A stretch of DNA of 64,000 nucleotides from Lotus japonicus (lineage: Eukaryota; Streptophyta; Magnoliopsida; Fabales; Fabaceae): assembly GCF_012489685.1 (NCBI RefSeq), contig NC_080043.1, positions 54,768,289 to 54,832,288 of the forward strand, written 5' to 3'. The translations under genes and the position numbers were made by a program. Shown here piece by piece: positions 11,716 through 23,731 of the stretch (position 1 is its first letter; each line of letters starts with the position of its first letter). The notes under the pieces are model-generated. The model made no database searches. It was given only the letters and a program-made list of their open reading frames with translations, and was not told the DNA's origin.

Positions 11716-12645
11716 TGAAATTCGTATTCACCTAGGACAGATGTGATACACAATGTTGCAACAATGTATAACACAACAAAACACAATCAGAGTATCAAAA
11801 AGAAACAAACAGTTAAAACACAGGGAATTGTTAACCCAGTTCGGTGCAACATCACCTACATCTGGAGGATACCAATCCAGGAGTCAATTCACTATCAAAT
11901 AATAGTTCTCAGGTCACATAAAAGTCCCTCCTATACCTAAGTACTCCCCTTAGTATAGAGCCTCTTATATGTTCACCACTATTACACAAGTGAATCAAGC
12001 TTAGCCCTTCTCCTCTAAGCTATGAGAAAACTTTCTCTAACTCCTAACGATCACTGCCACAGTGATCAAGACATGTTTATCAAAAACAGTTTGATGAGAT
12101 TACAACTCAACTAAACAAATTCAACTCAGTACTTTGATGAACTAAAGCACTAAGTTGATACAACACTCACAAGAGGACTCACAATCAAAACCCTAAGATC
12201 AATATCTGAATCTCTGAATCCGTGCGCAGCTAGGGTTTACAAGTTCCTTTTATATAGACGTTCACTTGGGGCTTGGATCTTCAATGGGCTGAACGTCATA
12301 GAGTCCACTAACACACTTCTGGAAAGAATCTTCATGGAATCAAATCTTACCAGAATAAAATAACAGAACCAAGTAAAACAGAATTCAAACTTTGAGATAG
12401 ACTTGGTTCACAAGCTATCAATCTTGTTACTTCAGCCAAGATTAAAACAAACACGCCTTCAGAAGATAAAACGCACAGCATAGAATAAATCTTCTGAATC
12501 CTCATGCAATCAGCAACCTCACAACAAACTTGACTTTAACGACTGAACCAACAACATACGTAATTCCACCATGTTGCTCCAGATGTTGGAACATATGGTT
12601 GCCCATCATGTTTTGAGCAAAATGCAGCCAATCAAAAGAACTACA
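11716..12645 (-). repeat. C: 5' LTR (930 bp)
   Basis: Partner of 3774-4700. It is identical by eye over 831 bp but different over the PBS-side 99 bp (11716-11814). The minus-strand TATA box lies at about 12246-12257. Confidence 0.92.
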
Positions 12646-13105
12646 ATATTCAAAAACCTTCAAGCATTCTTTCATCTGAATTCATTGTGTTTACTATTAG
12701 CTTTTTAGAAGCAAATCTCATGTAAACATTCTTTGATAAACAGTTTGTTTAGTTCCTTTAGGAGATCAAGGTTGATCGGATCCTAGAGAAGACTAAGAGA
12801 GTGAATCTTAGTTTGAGCTAAGTCAGTGTAATTGTTAGTCACTTGTAGGTTTCATGTGCAGTTGTAACACTTTACCTGATTAGTGGATTGCCTTCATTCT
12901 AAGAAGGAAGAAATCACCTTAACGGGTGGACTGGATTAGCTTGAGGGATTTATCAAGTGAACCAGGATAAAAATCCTTGTGTGCTTTTCTATCTCTTATC
13001 TTTAGCACTTAAGTTCTCGAAAGATTTGTTAAAATCTTCAAGGTGGAAGTTTTAACTTGAAAACGTTATTCAAACCCCCCCTTTCTACCGTTTTTCATAC
13101 CTTCA
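12646..13105 (+). repeat. A: 5' LTR, second part (with C's TSD copy 12646-12650)
   Basis: Continues A's LTR after element C and ends in the SIRE-type AAACCCCCCCTTTCTACCG...CCTTCA stretch, immediately before the PBS. Confidence 0.92.
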
Positions 13106-13107
13106 AT

Positions 13108-13119
13108 TGGTAACAGAGC
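13108..13119 (+). promoter_or_regulatory. A: primer-binding site, one base changed
   Basis: TGGTAACAGAGC. B has TGGTATCAGAGC at the same place, so A carries a T-to-A change in the site pairing with initiator-Met tRNA. Confidence 0.85.
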
Positions 13120-13177
13120 GCAAGTTCTGATTACCACACCTAACAGTGTTCAGTGATCCGGGCCGGTGTGAAAGACA

Positions 13178-16100
13178 ATGGCTACCACCAGTGAAACTCA
13201 AAGAGATGGTTGTAATGCAAAGCCTCCCATGTTCGACGGTCAAAGATTCGAATATTGGAAAGATAGACTTGAAAGTTTCTTTCTGGGTTTTGATGCAGAT
13301 CTCTGGGATATTATTGTGGATGGCTATGAGCGTCCAACTGATGAAGAAGGCAAGAAGATCCCAAGGTCAGAGATGACTGCAGATCAAAAGAAGCTCTACT
13401 CACAACATCACAAAGCTAGACCAATTCTTCTAAGTGCTATTTCCTATGAAGAGTACCAGAAGATTACAGATCGTGAGTATGCAAAAGGCATTTTCGAATC
13501 TCTGAAGATGTCTCATGAAGGAAACAAGAAAGTCAAAGAATCAAAGGCATTGTCCTTGATCCAAAAGTATGAATCCTTCGTCATGGAGCCAAATGAGTCC
13601 ATTGAAGAAATGTTTTCCAGATTTCAGTTGCTGGTAGCTGGAATACGACCTCTCAGCAAGAGCTACACAACTAAAGATCATGTCATAAGGGTCATCAGAT
13701 GTCTTCCTGAAAGCTGGATGCCCTTGGTGACTTCAATAGATCTCACAAGAGATGTTGAGCGTATGAGCTTAGAGGAACTCATCAGCATACTGTAGTGCCA
13801 TGAGCTGAAACGCTCAGAGATGCAAGATCTGAGGAAGAAGTCAATAGCCTTAAAATCCAAATCTGAGAAGGCTAAAGCAGAGAAGTCAAAAGCACTTCAA
13901 GCTGAAGAAGAAGAATCTGAAGAAGCATCAGAAGATTCTGATGAAGATGAGCTGACTCTAATCTCTAAGTGACTCAACCGAATCTGGAAGCATAGGCAGA
14001 GCAAGTACAAAGGCTCTGGAAAGGCCAAAGGAAAGTCTGAATCCTCAGGTCAGAAGAAGTCCTCACTTAAGGAAGTCACATGCTTTGAGTGCAAAGAATC
14101 TGGGCACTACAAAAGTGACTGTCCAAAACTGAAGAAGGACAAGAAGTCAAAGAAGCACTTCAAGACCAAGAAAAATCTGATGGTGACTTTTGATGAATCA
14201 GAGTCAGAGGATGTTGACTCTGATGGTGAAGTCCAAGGACTCATGGCTATTGTCAAAGACAAAGGAGCAGAGTCAAAGGAAGCTGTTGACTCTGACTCAG
14301 AATCAGAAGGAGATCCTAATTCAGACGATGAAAATGAGATATCCTTGATAGCTCCACTGAAACACCAGTCATGGTATCTGGACAGTGGATGCTCGCGTCA
14401 CATGACGGGAGAAAGGCGTATGTTCCAAGAGCTAAAACTTAAGCCTGGAGGTGAAGTTGGCTTTGGTGGCAACGAAAAGGGTAAAATTGTTGGTACTGGT
14501 ACTATTTGTGTAGATAGTAGTCCATGCATTGATAATGTGTTATTGGTAGACGGCTTAACTCATAACTTATTGTCTATAAGTCAATTAGCTGACAAGGGTT
14601 ATGATGTTATCTTTAATCAAAGGTCCTGCCGGGCTGTAAGTCAGATCGATGGCTCTGTTCTGTTTAACAGCAAGAGGAAGAACAACATATATAAGATCAG
14701 ATTATCTGAGTAGGAGGCTCAGAATGTGAAGTGCCTTCTGTCTGTTAATGAAGAGCAATGGGTATGGCATAGACGGTTAGGGCATGCCAGTATGAGAAAG
14801 ATTTCTCGGCTGAGCAAGCTAAACCTTGTCAGGGGCTTGCCCACTCTGAAGTTCGCTTCAGACGCTCTCTGTGAAGCATGTTAGAAAGGCAAATTCACAA
14901 AAGTCCCTTTCAAGGCAAAGAATGTTGTCTCAACCTCAAGGCCGTTGGAACTTCTGCATATCGACCTTTTTGGACCAGTGAAAACTGAGTCTATAGGTGG
15001 CAAGAGATATGGGATGGTCATCGTTGACGACTATAGCCGCTGGACATGGGTAAAGTTTCTAACCCGCAAGGATGAGTCTCATGCTGTGTTCTCTACCTTC
15101 ATAACCCAAGTGCAAAACGAGAAGGCTTGTAGGATTGTGCGTGTCAGAAGTGACCATGGTGGAGAGTTTGAGAATGACAAGTTTGAGAGTCTGTTTGATT
15201 CCTATGGAATTGCACATGATTTCTCTTGTCCCAGAACTCCTCAACAGAATGGTGTTGTTGAGAGGAAGAACATAACTCTTCAGGAGATGGCTAGAACCAT
15301 GCTCCAAGAAACTGGCATGGCTAAGCACTTTTGGGCAGAGGCAGTAAACACAGCGTGTTACATTCAGAACATAATCTCTGTGAGACCAATTCTGAATAAG
15401 ACTCCCTATGAATTGTGGAAGAACATAAAACCCAACATTTCTTACTTTCATCCTTTTGGTTGTGTGTGTTATGTTCTTAATACTAAGGATAGATTGCATA
15501 AATTTGATGCTAAGTCTTCTAAATGTCTATTACTTGGTTATTCTTAGAGATCTAAAGGTTTTAGATTTTATAATACTGATGCTAAGACTATTGAAGAATC
15601 TATTCATGTCAGATTTGACGATAAGCTTGACTCTAACCAGTCAAAGCTAGTTGAGAAATTTGCAGATTTAAGTATAAATGTTTCTGACAAAGGCAAAGCT
15701 CCAGAGGAAGCTGAGCCAGAGGAAGATGATCCAGAAGAAGAAGCAGGTCCCTCTGATTCACAAACTCTGAAGAAGAGCAGAATCACTGCAGCTCATCCTA
15801 AGGAATTGATTCTGGGCAACAAAGACGAACCAGTTAGAACCAGATCAGCCTTCAGACCCTCTGAAGAGACCTTGCTTAGTCTGAAAGGATTGGTGTCCTT
15901 AATTGAACCCAAGTCCATAGATGAAGCTCTTCAGGACAAGGATTGGATTCTGGCCATGGAAGAAGAATTGAATCAATTCTCCAAGAACGATGTTTGGAGC
16001 TTAGTGAAGAAGCCTGAGAGTGTCCATGTTATTGGAACAAAATGGGTGTTCAGAAACAAGTTGAATGAGAAAGGAGATGTAGTCAGAAACAAGGCAAGGC

Positions 16101-17434
16101 TAGTTGCTCAAGGCTACAGCCAACAGGAAGGAATAGACTACACAGAAACATTTGCTCCAGTAGCAAGACTAGAAGCAATCAGACTGTTAATCTCTTTCTC
16201 AGTGAATCACAACATAATTCTACATCAGATGGATGTTAAGAGTGCCTTCCTAAATGGATATATATCAGAGGAAGTCTACGTTCATCAACCCCCAGGTTTT
16301 GAGGATGAGAAGAACCCAGACCATGTGTTCAAATTAAAGAAATCACTCTATGGTCTGAAGCAAGCTCCCAGAGCATGGTATGAGAGACTCAGCTCATTCC
16401 TTCTGGAGAATAAGTTTGTAAGGGGTAAAGTAGATACAACTCTCTTTTGCAAAACTTACAAAGATGATATCTTAATTGTGCAAATTTATGTTGATGATAT
16501 TATATTTGGTTCTGCTAATCAATCTCTATGCAAAGAATTTTCTGAGATGATGCAGGCTGAATTTGAGATGAGTATGATGGGAGAACTCAAGTACTTTCTG
16601 GGTATACAAGTCTATCAAACACCAGAAGGAACATATATCCATCAGAGCAAGTACACTAAAGAACTTCTGAAGAAGTTCAATATGATGGAATCTACAGTGG
16701 CCAAGACTCCAATGCATCCTACATACATTCCGGAGAAAGAAGATGAAAGTGGTAAAGTATGTCAGAAGCTCTATCGTGGTATGATAGGTTCACTTCTATA
16801 CTTAACTGCATCTAGGCCAGATATATTGTTTAGTGTTCATTTATGTGCTCGTTTCCAATCAGATCCAAGGGAAACCCACTTAACTGCTGTTAAGAGGATC
16901 CTAAGGTATCTGAAAGGTACCACTAACCTTGGCTTGATGTATAAGAAAACATCAGAGTATAAGCTTTCAGGTTATTGTGATGCTGATTATGCTGGAGATA
17001 GAACAGAGAGAAAAAGCACTTCTGGAAATTGTCAATTTCTGGGAAGCAACTTAGTCTCATGGGCAAGCAAGAGGCAATCAACCATTGCACTTTCAACTGT
17101 AGAGGCAGAATATATCTCAGCAGCAATATGCAGCACCCAGATGCTCTGCATGAAACATCAGCTGGAGGATTATCAGATCCTTAAGAGCAATATCCCAATC
17201 TATTGTGATAACACTGCTGCAATTTCATTGAGTAAGAATCCTATCTTACATTCAAGGGCAAAACACATTGAGGTAAAGTATCATTTTATTAGAGATTATG
17301 TACAGAAGGGCGTACTTCTTCTGAAGTTTGTTGATACTGACCATCAATGGGCAGATATCTTTACAAAGCCCTTAGCAGAGGATAGATTTAATTTCATTCT
17401 GAAAAATCTGAATATGGACTTTTGTCCAGTATGA
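13178..17434 (+). pseudogene. A: gag-pol in one continuous frame with five stop codons (spliced form)
   Basis: From ATG 13178 one reading frame of 1419 codons runs to TGA 17434 without a single frameshift. It is broken only by TAG 13793, TGA 13970, TAG 14711, TAG 14882 and TAG 15545. Domains in order: Gag with a CCHC knuckle ([14 protein letters not shown]), protease ([13 protein letters not shown]), integrase ([33 protein letters not shown]), RT (YVDD at about 16489) and RNase H ([17 protein letters not shown]). The length equals that of B's gag plus pol when B's 30165-30807 segment is removed, except for one extra Ala codon at B's start. At the joint (after 14338) codons for DENE run straight into ISLIAPLKH. 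Confidence 0.92.
15806..17434 (+). pseudogene. A: RT-RNase H part still open
   Basis: The last 542 codons of A's pol carry no stop. RT motifs DVKSAFLNG and YVDDIIFGS and the RNase H acidic residues are intact. One RNase H residue of the block TAEAEY reads TVEAEY, an A-to-V change beside the catalytic Glu. Isolated by upstream stops, it is probably not translated. Confidence 0.85.
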
Positions 17435-17876
17435 AGATGGATCAGAACCTCTGACTATGATACTTCTTCATCAGAAGATGTCTAGTCCAGAAGGAAACTC
17501 AATCAGAGTTTATGTACCCATTGGTGCTGACTCTGAAGTTGAGACAGTAAACGTGTGTCAGTATCTCTGATGCATAGTTCCTTGTGCCCGTGCTGACTAG
17601 TCTGTTGTAATGAGTGTGATGTGCTTCTCTCCTGCGTGTGATAGGTGTATTTACTGTTACTATCATGTCTTTAATTTTTAATCGTTGATTTTAAATTGCC
17701 TTTTAAATCAACAACGGTTATTTGTCAAAACCCACTATACACACACGATCTCCTACACTTTCGTTTTTTACTCTCTCTCTTCAGTATTTTCAAAAACCGC
17801 TTACCCACGATCTCTCTCTCGCCTCTTTTCATCTTTCAACTTCATCTTCAACCCTAAACCTTCAACCGCTCCAACA

Positions 17877-20499
17877 ATGGTGAGACAAACCAGGCCTGAA
17901 GCCGCTGAAGCAACCAGATTCCCTCACATGGTAGTGGGTCAAGAAACAGGCCAATTGGGTTCTGAAGCTCCTGCTCAAAGTCAAGTTCAAGAGCAGATAA
18001 TTCCGATTGCAGAACGGGGCTGTGCCGTTCACTGCGTATACGCTCCTGAAGAACTTCAAGTACTGGCAGAATGGAGATTCGACCTCGACAATCTTGCTGC
18101 AAATGGGTATGATCTTCGTCCTGAAGTCTGTGTTCAAGGCTGGGAGAATTACTTCAACAGGCTTCGAGGACCGGTGTATGACAAATTGGTTAAGGAGTTC
18201 TGGAAGCACGCTGACTGCGATGACACTCAGGTGGTCTCCCACATTGCTGGAAGGCGAATCATAATTACTGAGAAGTCATTCGTGAATCTGCTGGGTGCAG
18301 AAACTGCCCGTGGGTATCGATTTCAATTCACTGAATCGAAGCTGAAACCCAAAACGAAGCATGAGACCAACAAGGCCCTGTACACCACTTACAAACCGGG
18401 CAAGTCTGATTACAAGGTGGTAGATCTTCATCCCAAGCTCAGAATCTGGCACAAGATTCTGCTGCACTGTATCAACCAAAGGCCAAAAGGCAGTTCCCCA
18501 GATTACATCAACTTCTGCCAGAAGGCAATGCTGGTTTTCATCCAAGACAAGAAGAAAATCTGCCTCCCTTTCTTCCTGTTCTCTTACTTGAAGGAGTGTA
18601 TCAAGAAGTCCAGAACTACTGCCTCCATCAAGTCCGCCATCAAGTATATCCCCTTTGGGAGATTGCTGTCCGATCTCTTCATTGAGAGCAGCCTTGTGCA
18701 AGATCTGGTCAATGCTGGATGCATAGAGGATCTGACCACCATCGTCAGTGATGTCTTCACTGCTAATTCTCTGAAGAAGATGGGTCTGGTCAAGAAGAAA
18801 ATTGCCCCAGCTCATGAAGATACATCTTCTGAAATCAGACAGAAAAGGGTGCCTCTGAACGACTACCCTTTGTGGACCCAGGCAGACAATCCAGAAGCTA
18901 TCAGGTGCTATGTACAAGATCTAAGGGCACAAGGCTTTGAGATTGATGTCGATGAATTCTTCAGACTGCTGCCTCCAGCTCCAGAGTTTGACTCTCCTCC
19001 CAAGAGGAAAGTTCAGAGGAAGATAGTCTTAGAAGAATCCTCTGAGGAATCAGATGTCCCTCTGAAGAGGAAGAAGAAGGCTGACCAGCCCAAGAGAAAA
19101 CATGATGAAACCAGCAAGCCAGATGATGGTGATGATGGTGATAATGAGGATGGTCCTTCTCCTCCAAAGAAGAAGAAGAAGCAGGTCAGAATAGTGGTGA
19201 AGCCTACCCGGGTGGATACACCAACCTTCCAGACAAGATACACCAACCTCTCCCATCACAATCCAACAAGAACCAATCATTCTTGAACCCTCTGGACCTG
19301 AACTTACCATTCTTGTCCAACCACAACCACAACCACAACCCAGAACGTCTGATCACTCTGCCCCCAGAGCATCAGCACGTAAGACTGCCAGAACCACTGA
19401 TACGGACTCCTCCACAGCCTATACACCCGTATCATTCCCAACCAATGTTGCTGACTCCTCCCCTTCCAATAACTCTGAATCAATTAGAAAATTCATGGAG
19501 ATCAGAAAAGAAAAGGTGTCTACCCTAGAAGAATATTACCTCACTTGTCCAAGCCCTAGGAGATATCCTGGCCCTAGACCTGAACGTCTAGTTGACCCAG
19601 ATGAACCTATCTTGGGCAATCCCTTACATGAGGCAGATCCTTTGGCTCAACAGGCTCAACCTGACCCTGTCCCACAAGAGCCAGTTCAACCAGACCCAGA
19701 ACAATCTGTGTCTAACCACTCTTCGGTTAGATCACCCAATCCTCTGGTTGACACTTCAGAACCACACCTTGGAGCCTCTGAACCTCATGTCCAAACCTTT
19801 AACATTGGCTCTCCCCAAGGTTCCTCTGAAGCTCACAGTAGCAATCACCCAGCCTCTCCAGAAACCAACCTCTCTATAGTTCCCTACACTCACCTCAGAC
19901 CCACCTCTCTCTCTGAGTGCATCAATATTTTCAATCATGAAGCTTCTTTGATGCTACGCAACGTGCAAGGTCGAACTGACCAGAGTGAGAACACTGATTC
20001 TGTGGCTGAAGAGTGGAATAGTCTGAGCACTTGGCTAGTGGCTCAAATTCCAGTTATGATGCAGCATCTGACTGCGGAAAGAAATCAGAGGATCGAGGCT
20101 GCAAAGCAGAGGTTTGCACGAAGGGTGGCTCTTCATGAACAACAACAGAGACATAAGCTTCTTGAAGCTGTTGAAGAGGCCAGACGAAAGAAAGAGCAAG
20201 CAAAAGAAGCTGCACGTCAAGCAGCAGCTCAAGCTGAACAAGCCAGATTAGAGGCAGAACGACTTGAAGCTGAGGCTGATGCCCTTAGATGCCAAGCACT
20301 TGCACCAGTAGTTTTTACTCCTGCTGCTTCTGCTTCCATTCCAGCTCATCAAGCTGCTCAGAATGTTCCTTCCAGCTCAACACAGTCAGGCTCGTCCAGA
20401 CTCGACATCATGGAACAGCGTCTTGACACTCATGAGTCTATGCTAATTGAAATGAAGCACATGATGATGGAACTTCTGCGTCGATCTGATAAACCCTAG
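17877..20499 (+). pseudogene. A: env-like ORF, broken in the middle
   Basis: The start ATG 17877 lies in a good context (ACAATGG) after a long CT-rich leader like a plant 5' UTR. The N-terminal part (469 codons to 19286) carries the 'putative plant transposon protein' domain, then acidic and Lys-rich low-complexity sequence. A frameshift and roughly 360 bp lost relative to B separate it from the C-terminal part (19495-20499, 334 codons). That part is Pro/Glu-rich and ends in a long Ala/Glu/Arg coiled coil. No membrane segment is evident. The frame differs from that of pol, so it needs its own initiation or a spliced RNA. Confidence 0.8.
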
Positions 20500-20600
20500 T
20501 TTTAGGATCTCTTCGCTTTTCCTTTTTTTTAACTTTGTTTTATTTGGTTAACTTCTGTTTCTTTAGTTATTCTGCTTTGTTTGTTTGTGATTATTTTTGC

Positions 20601-20621
20601 ATATATATATATATATATATA

Positions 20622-20657
<36 letters not shown>
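20601..20657. repeat. A: (TA)n microsatellite
   Basis: About 28 TA units with one TC interruption follow the env-like ORF. B has no such tract at this position. Confidence 0.9.
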
Positions 20658-20660
<3 letters not shown>

Positions 20661-20736
20661 GTCACTCTGTGTTTGCAAAAATCTTTTTTATTCATAATCT
20701 TTTTGTGTTTACATCATACATTTTTTTTCCTAACTT

Positions 20737-21129
20737 CTAGAATGGAGGATCCCTCCTCATTCTTCTGCACTCCTGGCGCTGCTCTGACCTCTCCTTCTCC
20801 AGACGATCCAGTGAATACTGGATGTTGTTGAGATTGACATTTAGCTCATCCCTCTCCAGAATTTCTTCTGCAGTCTTGAGCTTCTTCTCCGTAATTTCTT
20901 TTTCTTCCAGCAGCTTCAGTTCAAGCTGGCTGAGTTCTTGCACTTCCTCTACGAAGGCAAGGAATTCTTCTAAGTAACTCTTCAACTCTGGACGCAGGTC
21001 CTCTTCTAGCAGTGTCCTTGTCAGCTCTGATATGGTCCTTGTACCCTCTGGATGCCTTATATTAAGGAACAAATCCTCCTCAAAGGCCTTCCTTATGAGC
21101 TCTTCCAGTGCTACCATGTGTGATGCCAT
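20737..21129 (-). CDS. A: conserved antisense ORF, 130-aa coiled-coil protein
   Basis: Minus-strand ORF between the env-like ORF and the 3' LTR, opposite to the element's own transcription. It starts ATG 21129 (MASHMVALEEL) and ends RRMRRDPPF-TAG. The protein is rich in Leu/Glu/Lys/Arg and nearly all helical by composition, with heptad-like leucines from about residue 45 to 115. B carries the same ORF with the same length, start and stop. I count 25 differences in 130 residues (~81% identity) and no gaps. It stayed open here although A's gag-pol has five stops. A TATA box lies 56 bp upstream. Family unknown to me; function unknown. Confidence 0.7.
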   Translation of the reverse strand: MASHMVALEELIRKAFEEDLFLNIRHPEGTRTISELTRTLLEEDLRPELKSYLEEFLAFVEEVQELSQLELKLLEEKEITEKKLKTAEEILERDELNVNLNNIQYSLDRLEKERSEQRQECRRMRRDPPF

Positions 21130-21937
21130 TTTTTTTCTTTTGATGGTCTTGATCGAGTTATAAAGCTTACCCTCCTCTAACCCGCTTTATATAAGCTTCA
21201 TTCGCTTCTTGGAAGTTATTGCTCCTGCAGTTTCTCGAGGTTAAGTCCTTGATAACTGAAGTTCTCTTTACTCCTGTGGCCGGTGGTTAACGTTCTTCTC
21301 TCGCATTAACTCCATTCTTTAATTCGCGTAACTCTCTTTCTTACCGCGTTTACTTCTCCATCTTTTCACTCAGACCTTCTCTAAGGGGGAGTTCCTTGTA
21401 CTTCAAGCTACATTTTTCACACCCCATGCTTTTTGCTTATGACAAAAAGGGGGAGTAAACCCAGTTTTTGATGTGTAAGCTGTGTTAGTGTGATTTATTT
21501 TTATTTTGGAGAATTTAAGAGTTTCACTGTTATGACCATAGATGTGTCACTGGGCAAATACAAGGAATACATTTCACTTCTTCTGAAGTGATTATATTTG
21601 ACTCTGATATATAGTTGACTCTGATACCACTTGTCGTTGACTCTGAATACTTATGCACTCCGATTATTCTATTTCATCTATGTCATGCGCCTTCACTCTG
21701 AACTCTTACTTTAATTAGCTCAGAATCTAGACATTTCTAACGTTTTCATTAAGTCTTAGATTCAGGGGGAGCTATGCTCAGAATCAAGCTGTGACTTGGA
21801 TTCAGATTGAGCAAAATAAACTATTCACATCAGGATAAGTCTTATCTTATATCCCTAAACTCTGAGTGAATTCAGTTTATTCTTTAAGAATTGTTCATCA
21901 AAAATCTTGGTTTTGTCATCATCAAAAAGGGGGAGAT
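21130..21937 (+). other. A: 3' non-coding region with several polypurine tracts
   Basis: No gene besides the antisense promoter. It contains repeated GGGGGAG tracts (about 21386, 21449, 21766 and the PPT at 21926-21935 next to the LTR), the Sirevirus pattern of multiple polypurine tracts. B has the same set in the same order. Confidence 0.8.
21185..21193 (-). promoter_or_regulatory. A: TATA box upstream of the antisense ORF
   Basis: Minus-strand TATATAAAG, 56 bp before the antisense ATG. B has TATAAAAAG 52 bp before its ATG, which suggests a real antisense promoter. Confidence 0.6.
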
Positions 21938-23148
21938 TGTAAGATCAAGTTTTGATCGTGTAGTACAACTCTTATGTTTTGATGATTACAAGTTAACATT
22001 TGAGTATGAACAATTATGGTACTCTAACGTGTTTATCTGAGTGTGCTGTTTACAGGCTCTGACCTCAATTCAATTTCACATAAATCAGAAGCACTGTGCA
22101 TAAAGAGTGACCCAAGCAACGCTTTCGCAACATCAATGTTCCCTATGAACAGTAGAAATGCTTCAGAAGATCTGAAGTTATACAAGCTCTGATAAGGACT
22201 CAGTCACTAGAAGTTCTGAAGATCCAAAAGTTCTGATAACCAAGAAACACTGAAGGTTCAGATGTTCTGATGGTGTAGAAGACTCTGAAGATCCAGAAGC
22301 TGAATAGTGGAAACTCTGATGTCCAGAAGCAAGAAACTCTGAAGACCATGTACACTTCCCTATGATTTCTGAATCAGAAGATACAACGGTCAGAGGATCT
22401 GTGCTTTCCCTCTGACTCTGATCAACCGGCTTCACAAGTTCCAACATGAAGCATTCCCCTGATCAGAAGTCTCCTAGGTTTAAAGGTCAAGTCACTATCC
22501 AAGTACAAAAGCAATTGTACCATCTTGACGACCTACCTAACGTTCTCAGGCACAGCAGAAGCTGGAATTTCCAGAACTGCCCTCCAACGGTAGCATTTCC
22601 ATGCTGCGTTCAAACCCTAATCCTTGGAGTATAAATAGAGGCTGAAGTTTGAAAGATGCGGTTGGAAGAATTTACTAAAACATAAGCTATATTCAAAAAC
22701 CTTCAAGCTTTCTTTCATCTGAATTCATTGTGTTTACTATTAGCTATTTAGAAGCAAATCTCTTGTAAACATTCTTTGATAAATAGTTTGTTTAGTTCCT
22801 TTAGGAGATCAAGGTTGATCGGATCCTAGAGAAGACTAAGAGAGTGAATCTTAGTGTGAGCTAAGTCAGTGTAATTGTTAGTCACTTGTAGGTTTTAAGT
22901 GCAGTTGTAACACTTTACCTGATTAGTGGATTGCCTTCATTCTAAGAAGGAAGAAATCACCTTAACGGGTGGACTAGATTAGCTTGAGGGATTTATCAAG
23001 TGAACCAGGATAAAAATCCTTGAGTGCTTTTCTATCTCTTATCTTTAGCACTTAGGTTCTCGAAAGATTTGTTAAAATATTCAAGGTGGAAGTTTTAACT
23101 TGAAAACGTTATTCAAACCCCCCCTTTCTACCGTTTTTCATACCTTCA
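21938..23148 (+). repeat. A: 3' LTR (1211 bp)
   Basis: Starts TGTAAGATC after the PPT AAAAAGGGGGAG and ends CCTTCA. The flank GTACG is A's right TSD inside D. It carries a TATAAATAG box near 22630. Confidence 0.93.
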
Positions 23149-23516
23149 GTACGCCCTTCTGAACATAATCTCTAATAAAATGATACTTTACCTCAATGTG
23201 CTTGGCCCTTGAATGTAAGATAGGATTCTTACTTGGAGAAATGGCAGCAGTATTATCGCAGTAGATTAGAATATTGCTCTCAAGGATTTGATAATCCTCT
23301 AGCTGATGTTTCATCCAGAGCATCTGAGTGCTGAAAATAGCTACTGAGATGTATTCTGCCTCTACAGTGGATAATGCAATAGTGGACTGCCTCTTGCTTG
23401 CCCATGAGACTAAGTTACTTCCCAGAAATTGACAATTTCCAGAAGTACTTTTTATTTCTGTTCTATCTCCAGCATAATCAGCATCACAATAACCTGAAAG
23501 CTTATACTCTGATGTC
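23149..23516 (-). pseudogene. D: RNase H fragment
   Basis: Minus-strand translation matches the A/B RNase H ([14 protein letters not shown] region through [16 protein letters not shown] to [10 protein letters not shown]). It is cut at 23148 by A and at about 23516 by an internal deletion that joins it to gag. Confidence 0.85.
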
Positions 23517-23521
23517 TTCTA

Positions 23522-23656
23522 TCTCCAGAGATCAGCATCGAATCCAAGAACGAAACTTTCGATTCTATCTTTCCAGTATTCAAACTTTTCTCCATCAAAC
23601 ATAGGTGGTTTAGCACTGTAGTGCTCTCTTTGAGCATCGTTGGTGGTGGCAGCCAT
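23522..23656 (-). pseudogene. D: first ~45 codons of gag, joined to RNase H
   Basis: Starts ATG 23656 (MAATTNDAQ) and continues through EYWKDRIESF, as in the gag of A and B, to ADLW. The sequence then jumps to RNase H, so the bulk of gag, all of PR, INT and RT is missing. The 12-base string TTCTATCTCCAG occurs both at the joint (23517) and 56 bp away at 23461. Confidence 0.8.
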
Positions 23657-23717
23657 CTGAGTTTTTCACACCGGTCCGGATCTCTGAACACTGATAAGTG
23701 TGGTAATCAGAACTTAC

Positions 23718-23729
23718 GCTCTGATACCA
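23718..23729 (-). promoter_or_regulatory. D: primer-binding site
   Basis: Minus-strand TGGTATCAGAGC (initiator-Met tRNA type), two bases from the LTR end at 23732. Confidence 0.85.
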
Positions 23730-23731
23730 AT

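Larger units (their letters stand above)
3774..12645 (-). mobile_element. Element C: SIRE1-like Copia retrotransposon, minus strand, inside A's 5' LTR
   Basis: Begins TGAAATT and ends AACTACA, with perfect ATATT duplications at 3769-3773 and 12646-12650. On the minus strand the order is 5' LTR, PBS TGGCATCAGAGC, gag-PR-INT, RT-RNase H, a leaky-type stop, env-like ORF, PPT, 3' LTR. The integrase C-terminal region (FGSKCYIL, MMESINVVVDD) and two CCHC knuckles match the soybean SIRE1 group. The only clear coding lesion is a small deletion with frameshift at the start of RT. 831 bp of the two LTRs look identical, but the last ~100 bp (U5 ends) are strongly different. Confidence 0.93.
3020..23148 (+). 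mobile_element. Element A: Copia/SIRE-type retrotransposon, gag-pol free of the gag/pol intron
   Basis: Full-length element: 5' LTR (3020-3773 plus 12651-13105, split by C), PBS, gag-pol, env-like ORF, antisense ORF, polypurine tract, 3' LTR (21938-23148). It is inserted in D's RNase H. By eye the two LTRs differ at about 25 positions plus one 2-bp indel over 1.2 kb (~2%), so A is much older than B. The gag-pol has five in-frame stops and no frameshift. Compared with B it lacks one 643-nt segment exactly where B carries a GT...AG insertion between gag and pol. Confidence 0.92.

Noticed and set aside
18276..18917. 213-codon minus-strand frame inside A's env-like ORF
   Set aside because: Shadow of the coding strand; B breaks it and no motif is seen.
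20601..20657. TA tract as an origin or structural element
   Set aside because: Simple microsatellite absent from the sister copy B.
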